Under the pieces are notes generated by a model. That model saw only the letters and a list, made by a program, of their open reading frames with translations. It searched no databases and was not told the origin of the DNA. A stretch of 8,167 nt of DNA from Deltaproteobacteria bacterium (lineage in GTDB: Bacteria; Desulfobacterota; Syntrophobacteria; B119-G9). Shown piece by piece: positions 1-5,069 of the stretch (positions within the stretch are counted from its first letter, which is position 1; each line of letters begins with the position of its first letter). Position numbers and translations under genes: made by a program. The DNA lies in NCBI GenBank assembly GCA_003646715.1, contig QMLL01000059.1:1-8167 (forward strand), given 5' to 3'.

Positions 1-493
1 TTCCACTATTCTTGTAATGTGCGATTATTTTTACTTTGTGGTTGTTCTCGAGGTCAAATTGAGAAGGCCACCACACGTAGAATTCGTAAGGACGAGATAA
101 TTTTTCCCATAGTGGATGCGATGTATCGACGGGATTGAGTAGAACACCTCCGCTGAAGTTCACAAGCCTGTTTTTTGCTTCTTTCCTTTTTAGAGGCAGA
201 AGAGAAAGACCATAAGGTACGTCAAGCGCTAGACCTGCACCTCCGCAGAAACCGAGAAAACTTCCCCCCGATCTGATGAACTCCTTAACTTTTTGTTTTC
301 CAGTATCTCCCAGGGATTTGCCCTTCTGAGCTGCCCAACCCCCTGGGACCAATAAAATTTGATAGTTGTCCAGTATACCTAGTTTAATTTCATCCGATCT
401 TACCAGATCGAAAGGTATTCCAGCTGATTTGCAGGACCAGAAAGTTATCAGGCCCCACAGAAATGATTCGTCCCACAGGATGGCCAACTTCAT
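1..493 (-). CDS. BPL_N / class I glutamine amidotransferase-like protein (3' end outside window)
   Basis: The frame is open from the ATG at 491-493 to the left edge, giving 164 residues with the C-terminus missing. The protein starts MKLAILWDESFLWG. It has a beta-strand and turn ILLVPGGWA at about residues 46-54, then SFLGFCGGAGLAL at 78-90. The latter looks like the nucleophile elbow of class I glutamine amidotransferase/DJ-1-like folds, with C83 as candidate nucleophile. This layout fits the BPL_N family (biotin-protein ligase N-terminal domain-like), which is often annotated as a stand-alone protein of unknown substrate. No biotin ligase catalytic domain is visible in the part present. No signal peptide is seen, so it is probably cytoplasmic. 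It lies 30 bp downstream of the Cys-rich gene on the same strand, so co-transcription is likely. The Shine-Dalgarno is weak (GAG about 10 nt upstream). The fold is fairly secure; the function is not known. Confidence 0.75.
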   Translation of the reverse strand, partial: MKLAILWDESFLWGLITFWSCKSAGIPFDLVRSDEIKLGILDNYQILLVPGGWAAQKGKSLGDTGKQKVKEFIRSGGSFLGFCGGAGLALDVPYGLSLLPLKRKEAKNRLVNFSGGVLLNPVDTSHPLWEKLSRPYEFYVWWPSQFDLENNHKVKIIAHYKNSG

Positions 494-523
494 GTGATAT
501 TTCTCATTTCCAAAGCACGTTCG

Positions 524-709
524 TCAGAAGGGTCTAATAGCCCCACAATCCGGGCACTGCCAGGTGATCCCGTTGCATGTCATTCCCCACATGATTTCAT
601 CCATGCACGCCGAGCAGATTTGAAATCCACAAGGGCATGACCAGCAAAACATCACTTTCTGTTTGCAGCAACAGCACACGCATTCCTTTTTTTGTCTCTT
701 TCTGCTCAT
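524..709 (-). CDS. Small 13-cysteine protein with RING-like (C4C4) zinc-binding pattern
   Basis: This 61-residue protein has Cys at 10, 12-15, 22, 25, 27, 32, 35, 45, 52 and 55. The core CPCGFQICSAC (25-35) followed by CPDC (52-55) gives C-x-C-x4-C-x2-C-x16-C-x2-C. The N-terminal cluster CVCCCC (10-15) can supply a further C-x2-C pair. This is enough for two zinc ions in a RING or treble-clef fold. The N-terminus is basic (MSRKRQKK), there is no signal peptide or membrane segment, and the protein should be cytoplasmic. Similar small proteins occur, as far as I recall, in Desulfobacterota as hypothetical proteins; I know no assigned function. Start: the ATG at 707-709 is the first in frame after the divergent region, with a weak Shine-Dalgarno. 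The extreme Cys content and clear motif argue that it is real. It probably heads an operon with the BPL_N-like gene 30 bp downstream. Confidence 0.8.
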   Translation of the reverse strand: MSRKRQKKECVCCCCKQKVMFCWSCPCGFQICSACMDEIMWGMTCNGITWQCPDCGAIRPF

Positions 710-743
710 AGCATAGTAGCTTTCTAGACAATTTTCTTACCGC

Positions 744-772
744 TTGCAACTTAATGTGCTAGATACTATAAA
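744..772 (+). promoter_or_regulatory. Candidate sigma70-type promoter for the ahbA-ahbB fusion gene
   Basis: TTGCAA (744-749) and TATAAA (767-772) are separated by 17 nt, matching the -35/-10 consensus at 4 and 5 of 6 positions. They lie 27 nt upstream of the ATG at 799. TTGCAA is its own reverse complement. On the minus strand, a TAGAAA (721-726) also sits 17 nt from it, so the same hexamer could serve the divergent Cys-rich gene. The region is AT-rich, so chance matches are easy. The call rests on spacing and position only. Confidence 0.4.
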
Positions 773-798
773 GAAAAATTAAAATCAAAAAATAGGAA

Positions 799-1824
799 AT
801 GCCTCACACTTATATGAAAGAAAACAAGCCTTCTTTTACTGACGAACAAAAAAAAGTATTGGATCTGGTACAGCGCCGGTTCCCTCTGGAAGAGAAACCG
901 TACAGGAAGCTTGGAGATTTGATTGGAATCTCTGAAGCAGAAGTAATAGATCACATCCGGGAACTTAAGGAAAATCGAGTAATAAGGCAGATAAGCGCTA
1001 TTTTTAATACCTCAGCCCTTGGTTACAAAACTAGCCTTGTAGCTATGAAAGTTCCTCCCGAGAAACTGGATGAAGTAGCTGACGTCATAAATCAATATCC
1101 TGGTGTAAGTCACAATTACTTGAGGCCTGGATCTTACAATTTGTGGTTCACAATTGCTGTTCCGCCAGACAGGTCTCTTGAAGAAGTGGTAGAAATTTTA
1201 AGAAGAGAATCGTGTTCACATCCAACAATCATTCTCCCAGCTGTTAAAAAATACAAGCTTGCTATGGTCCTTGATGTGATGGGCGAGGATAATGACTTTG
1301 ACGACGAGGAAGATGAATTCCCGGATATTTCGCCAAAAAAGCATTTTGAGCCCACCGAAGAAAACATTCGAATAGTGCGGTGCGTGCAAGAAGATCTTCC
1401 GCTGGATCCAAGACCATTTTCCGTGTGGGCGAACCAATTGGGTGTCACTGAAGACTTTCTCCTCGAGTGGTTAATATCCAAGGATAAAGGTGGTGTAATA
1501 AGGCGGTTTGCTGCAGTACTGGATCATCGACGGGCTGGATTCACAGCCAATGGCATGATAGTGTGGCACTGCAAGGACGAAGAACTTGATTCTCTTGGTG
1601 AATATCTGGCCAGACAACCTGAAGTTACCCATTGCTACCATCGCCCTGCTCATCCCGATTGGCCTTACAATCTATATGCAATGGTTCATGGTAAGACGAA
1701 AGAGGAATGCCTGAGTATTGCCGCAAAACTTGCAAGGCTCCCGTCTTTGAAAGACTACAGGGTTCTATTTAGCACGAGGGAATTCAAAAAGATAAGATTG
1801 AAGCTTTTCTGGGACCGTAGCTGA
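799..1824 (+). CDS. ahbAB: Siroheme decarboxylase, AhbA-AhbB fusion (Lrp/AsnC-like)
   Basis: The 341-residue protein contains two tandem Lrp/AsnC-like units. Unit 1 (about 12-156) has a winged-helix part (33-65) and an AsnC-like sandwich with VSHNYLRPGSYNLWF (103-117). An acidic linker rich in D and E (162-176) follows. Unit 2 (about 186-341) has VIRRFAAVLDHRRAGFTANG (233-252), HCYHRPAHPDWPYNLYAMVHG (278-298) and a STREFKKIRLKLF end (325-337). These are signatures of the AhbA/AhbB (NirD/L/G/H) family, which removes two acetate carboxyls from siroheme to give 12,18-didecarboxysiroheme in the alternative heme pathway; it is often mis-annotated as a transcription regulator. In Desulfovibrio AhbA and AhbB are separate subunits; here they are joined. 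The enzyme should be cytoplasmic. Start: ATG 799 follows an in-frame stop at 793-795, with AGGA (794-797) unusually close; ATG 814 is the alternative. It converges with the methyltransferase gene, 7 bp between stops. No other heme gene is visible. Confidence 0.88.
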   Translation: MPHTYMKENKPSFTDEQKKVLDLVQRRFPLEEKPYRKLGDLIGISEAEVIDHIRELKENRVIRQISAIFNTSALGYKTSLVAMKVPPEKLDEVADVINQYPGVSHNYLRPGSYNLWFTIAVPPDRSLEEVVEILRRESCSHPTIILPAVKKYKLAMVLDVMGEDNDFDDEEDEFPDISPKKHFEPTEENIRIVRCVQEDLPLDPRPFSVWANQLGVTEDFLLEWLISKDKGGVIRRFAAVLDHRRAGFTANGMIVWHCKDEELDSLGEYLARQPEVTHCYHRPAHPDWPYNLYAMVHGKTKEECLSIAAKLARLPSLKDYRVLFSTREFKKIRLKLFWDRS

Positions 1825-1831
1825 AAGCTGC

Positions 1832-4720
1832 TTACCAGCGTTTGTCAACCTGTTGTCTTAAAAAGAATGCGATGTTTCTGGCTTCCTGCCTCAGTTTTTC
1901 GTCGTCTGCGTATTTTTCCCAGAGTTTCAGAAGATCACCAACTACAGCTAGATTAACGATTTTTCCTCTTGCAATGTACTCTTCTATTCCGCCAAAAGAT
2001 TTTGTTCTGTAACCCATGATGATCCCGTAAAGCCTGTCCCAGTCCGAAAGAGGATTTTCGAGGCGATCCGGATGTTTTTGTTCAGGTAATACCAGTCTTA
2101 GGACATTCCCGTATTTTACGAATGATGAGTAAACCCCTTTCTTTCTTGCATTTTCACCAAGCAAATCAAAGGATAAGTACTCGTGTTTTTTAATCGGGCA
2201 AAATGCAACTTCTCCTGGTTTTATAGGATAGTTTCCTGATTTGCTCACCCATTCCAATGCCAGAGCAAGAGCTATTTTTCTTAAAACGTCGAACCGCACT
2301 TCTTTTATTCCCCATCCGGACAAGACAAAGACTGCCATAGCGGTTTCGTTATCCAGGCTCTTACGGTTCAATCGCCCCTCTGTGATTTCTTCGAAGCGAG
2401 ATTCTGCTACCAGGAGTGATGCTTCGAAAATAGCTCGCGAAGGAGTGACGAGCTCATCTCCATCCAATACCGGCCACTCTGAAGACAGTGCATGGAGGGC
2501 TCGACCGTACGAAGCCAGAAGTATGTCTACTTCGTTTAGATCCAGTTTTCTGAACTCTTTTAGTCCGTCTTTTACCATCTTCCTCAGTTTAAATTTTACG
2601 CCCGTATTTCCCAGGCCGCTCCAGGACGCAGGTTCTTTACAACCACTTCTTTTCTTTCTTGCAGTCAGGAATATGGTACTGGTCGCAGCTGCTTTTTCTC
2701 TAATATGCGTAGAGTATTCAAATTCGGTGTCTACCGGAAAAGAAGATGTGATAACCCAGCCGGATTCTATAAGTCCCATGGCGATGCTTTCCCAAGCTTC
2801 TTCCCTTTTATGTGTGAACATCAGTGTCATGATACCGTCATCTTTTAAAACTCTGTGGCATTCTCTAAAAATCGCCTTAATTTTGTTTTCGTAGTCCTGC
2901 CTTGCTTTTAGCCTTGGACTAAGCTCTGGAGAAATTCTCGATCTGCTTTTGAAACGAGCTACGCTTGCAACGGCTTCGGAGCGTTTATCAGTTAAAGTGC
3001 GGCTGAATAGATCGGGATAAAGGTCTTTCAAAGTTCTTTTTTGCCAGACATAAAAGTAATCAGATAGCTCGGCATATTGAACATTGTCGTAATAAGGTGG
3101 GTCGGTGCATATTATATCTATAGCTTTATCTTGCAGAAACGGCAGGTGATCTCCGGGGAAATTGGTTATGGTCAGAGGGGTTTTGCCAGGTGATTTTAAT
3201 GATTCCTCATTCAATAGGTAACAAATCTCTCGGTAGGCATCAGTTACCTGTTTTAACCCCCATTTAAACATCTTGGAGGCAATCATTTCTCCAAAAGTCC
3301 ACTTTATTGAAAAGTCGTGTCGTGCAAATGTTCCCGTGATTATTCCTCTTTGAGGTACCCACCTGGTTTGTCTGCTATTGTAGTCCAGCCCTTTGTCAAT
3401 GGCGAATTGCAAATAAGTTATTACAGCTTTGCCTTTTTCTTTCCCGAGGTCTTCAAGAATATCGGGTTTTAGCTTGTTTAATGTTTCAACAAGAGTTACA
3501 TGGCAAAGCAACTGTCGGGGAGTAAACAGATGACGCCACTCCGTCATTCCGTAAAGTACAGGCCGAATATCATTTCCAGGAGGAATTCTTTCAGTAGGAA
3601 TCAGCACCGAATCAAGCCAATCTTCCATTTTTGTTTGGATAAATCTTTCGGTTTCTTTAAGAGCAGCAACGTCTGTGCTGTCAGGTGTGCGAAAAGATCT
3701 TTCGAGCTTAAATTTTTCTTGCCCCTTTTTGACACCCGTCTTGTAGAATTTACCTGTTGGAATCATCCGGGTGAAAGATATTGCATAAATTCTTTCGCGC
3801 CATTTTCCAAGACGAGATTCTCCTCTAGCCTGCTTTTTGATTTCTTCTCCGGGTATTGCCTGGTTACAATGTACACACTGAGCTGTGCCCCGGAGGATAG
3901 TTCCCTTTTTTAAGTCCTGACACGAAGCAGCATTTTCGAATTTCACGCACCGAAAGGAAACCTCTGGAGTCTCTGGAACAATTTCTACCCCCCAGATGTT
4001 CCCCGCTGCTTTAGACAGATACTTATTGTTAAACAGTGGAGACCAGTTATGGCACGAGGGGCATATTATTTCACGGACATAGAGGAATGCTTTTATGTCT
4101 TCATTTTCGTGTTCGGGATAAAACCTGTCTGTCTTTTCCAGTAGTTCTTGATAAATTTTTTCTCCCCAGTCTTCTATGTCCTCAGCCAATTCTTCACCAA
4201 ACATAGAAGGATACTTCAGAGTCGCGTGCAGAATGACCGTTGCAACAGGATTCAGCTCGTTTGTATAAACAAAATGTCCCAGCCTGAGAGCTTCAAACGG
4301 AATTGATCCTCCTCCGGCCATGGGGTCCAGGATCTTTTTTTCTTCTCGCGGTTTTGTCAGGGGGATGTGTAAAAAAGCCCTCCTGTATCCATAACTTTCT
4401 TCTGGGCTGAGCTTTATTCCGCTTTCTTTGGCTTTTAGGATTTGTTCTTTTGCCCCGGCAGGATTGGCAGGGATAAACTTGGATTCTCCATTGACAAGTT
4501 TTCTGATCCCAAGATCAAGCAAGAATTTCCCTGGATCGCTGTCAGAAGGGAGCAAAGAACCCAGAACCGCGGCTCTGGATGGTATAAGTGGACGTCTTGC
4601 CCACCATACATGAAGGCGATGAGTAGGAGGTGCCTTCCCGGTGTTTCTTTCTCGGGCGGTCTCTGCCCCCACCTGATGGCACGGAAATCCTTTTTCAATG
4701 AATTTCGTATCGTTATCCAT
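1832..4720 (-). CDS. DUF1156 adenine-specific DNA methyltransferase with Zn-ribbon (COG1743)
   Basis: The 962-residue protein opens with the DUF1156 signature: FIEKGFP (7-13), ETARERNTGKAPPTHRLHVW (20-39) and WARRPL (40-45). SAM-binding motif I is LDPMAGGGSIPFEALRLG (131-148), followed by NELNPVA (154-160). The catalytic motif IV is DPPYYDNVQYAELSDYFYVW (540-559), the DPPY class that methylates adenine N6 (sometimes cytosine N4). Between them lie cysteines C220/C223 (CPSC), C258, C267 and C282/C285 (CVHC), the Zn-ribbon-like insert of this family. Motif I preceding a long insert and then DPPY resembles the alpha-class order, with the insert as likely target recognition region. MTLMFTHKREEAWESI (631-646) fits the later methylase motifs. 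Length is about full for the family. It is the last gene of the three-gene unit, 118 bp after the 73-aa gene, with no Shine-Dalgarno before the ATG. The family is linked to anti-phage or DNA-modification loci; the target sequence cannot be read from this protein. Confidence 0.92.
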   Translation of the reverse strand: MDNDTKFIEKGFPCHQVGAETARERNTGKAPPTHRLHVWWARRPLIPSRAAVLGSLLPSDSDPGKFLLDLGIRKLVNGESKFIPANPAGAKEQILKAKESGIKLSPEESYGYRRAFLHIPLTKPREEKKILDPMAGGGSIPFEALRLGHFVYTNELNPVATVILHATLKYPSMFGEELAEDIEDWGEKIYQELLEKTDRFYPEHENEDIKAFLYVREIICPSCHNWSPLFNNKYLSKAAGNIWGVEIVPETPEVSFRCVKFENAASCQDLKKGTILRGTAQCVHCNQAIPGEEIKKQARGESRLGKWRERIYAISFTRMIPTGKFYKTGVKKGQEKFKLERSFRTPDSTDVAALKETERFIQTKMEDWLDSVLIPTERIPPGNDIRPVLYGMTEWRHLFTPRQLLCHVTLVETLNKLKPDILEDLGKEKGKAVITYLQFAIDKGLDYNSRQTRWVPQRGIITGTFARHDFSIKWTFGEMIASKMFKWGLKQVTDAYREICYLLNEESLKSPGKTPLTITNFPGDHLPFLQDKAIDIICTDPPYYDNVQYAELSDYFYVWQKRTLKDLYPDLFSRTLTDKRSEAVASVARFKSRSRISPELSPRLKARQDYENKIKAIFRECHRVLKDDGIMTLMFTHKREEAWESIAMGLIESGWVITSSFPVDTEFEYSTHIREKAAATSTIFLTARKKRSGCKEPASWSGLGNTGVKFKLRKMVKDGLKEFRKLDLNEVDILLASYGRALHALSSEWPVLDGDELVTPSRAIFEASLLVAESRFEEITEGRLNRKSLDNETAMAVFVLSGWGIKEVRFDVLRKIALALALEWVSKSGNYPIKPGEVAFCPIKKHEYLSFDLLGENARKKGVYSSFVKYGNVLRLVLPEQKHPDRLENPLSDWDRLYGIIMGYRTKSFGGIEEYIARGKIVNLAVVGDLLKLWEKYADDEKLRQEARNIAFFLRQQVDKRW

Positions 4721-4731
4721 ACTGGTGTGCG

Positions 4732-4760
4732 ATTATATACAACTATTGAAATGCTATTAA
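4732..4760 (-). promoter_or_regulatory. Candidate internal promoter giving a near-leaderless methyltransferase mRNA
   Basis: On the minus strand a perfect TATAAT (4732-4737) lies 17 nt downstream of TTAATA (4755-4760, 4 of 6 matches to TTGACA). The -10 box ends only 11 nt before the ATG, so a transcript would start about 5 nt upstream of the DUF1156 start codon. The absence of a Shine-Dalgarno before that ATG fits this reading. It would allow methyltransferase expression independent of the ATPase. Support is sequence similarity only, in an AT-rich gap. Confidence 0.4.
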
Positions 4761-4838
4761 CCATTTTTTTATGTTTAAGCAGATGGGGGACCGGTGATTT
4801 GTTCACAATGTGCTGGTTTGGGCGTGGAAGTCAAAGGC

Positions 4839-5060
4839 TCAGATTTCTCTTGCACCTGCTTCTGTCATGGATTCGGCCAGAATGCAATCAATCCCGTGGT
4901 TTTCTATTTCTATTAATGCTCTCGACTTGTCGTCAACAATGGCCTTTTCGCCTAAAAGTTCGAATAATTCGGCGATCTCAACAATACTTCTTGAATCAAT
5001 ATCGGTTATTGACATATTCAAGAGTCCGCTTCCTCCTATTCTGACATTTTCCAGTTCCAT
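4839..5060 (-). CDS. Uncharacterised 73-aa protein between the ATPase and methyltransferase genes
   Basis: I do not recognise this protein. It is acidic, mostly soluble-looking, with no membrane segment or signal peptide. The likely fold is strand (NVRIGGSGLLNMSI, 5-18), helix (DSRSIVEIAELFELLG, 22-37), strand (KAIVDDKSRALIEIE, 39-53), short strand (DCILAES, 58-64) and a final short helix: a small alpha/beta domain. The ATG at 5058-5060 lies 9 nt after the DUF499 stop, which suggests translational coupling, but has no clear Shine-Dalgarno. An AGGAGG (5032-5037) inside the gene lies 10 nt before an in-frame TTG (5019-5021), so translation may instead start there and give 60 residues. Its position inside the DUF499-DUF1156 unit suggests an accessory or regulatory part, such as a partner that modulates the methyltransferase or ATPase; that is inference from context only. 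A plus-strand frame covers the same bases but has no supporting context. Confidence 0.62.
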   Translation of the reverse strand: MELENVRIGGSGLLNMSITDIDSRSIVEIAELFELLGEKAIVDDKSRALIEIENHGIDCILAESMTEAGAREI

Positions 5061-5069
5061 TTTTGTAAT

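Noticed and set aside
799..1824. Reading the Lrp/AsnC-like gene as a transcription regulator of the neighbouring genes.
   Set aside because: The HRPAHPDWPYNLY and REFKKIR motifs and the tandem architecture are those of siroheme decarboxylases, not DNA-binding Lrp proteins.
1802..1829. AGCTTT ... AAAGCT inverted repeat at the convergent stop codons as a bidirectional terminator.
   Set aside because: The stem is only 6 bp with a 16-nt loop and is not followed by a T-run on either strand.
4435..4806. A 123-codon minus-strand frame overlapping the 5' end of the methyltransferase gene in another frame.
   Set aside because: About 286 bp overlap the DUF1156 signature region in a different frame; no domain is recognisable, and the DUF1156 frame clearly explains these bases.
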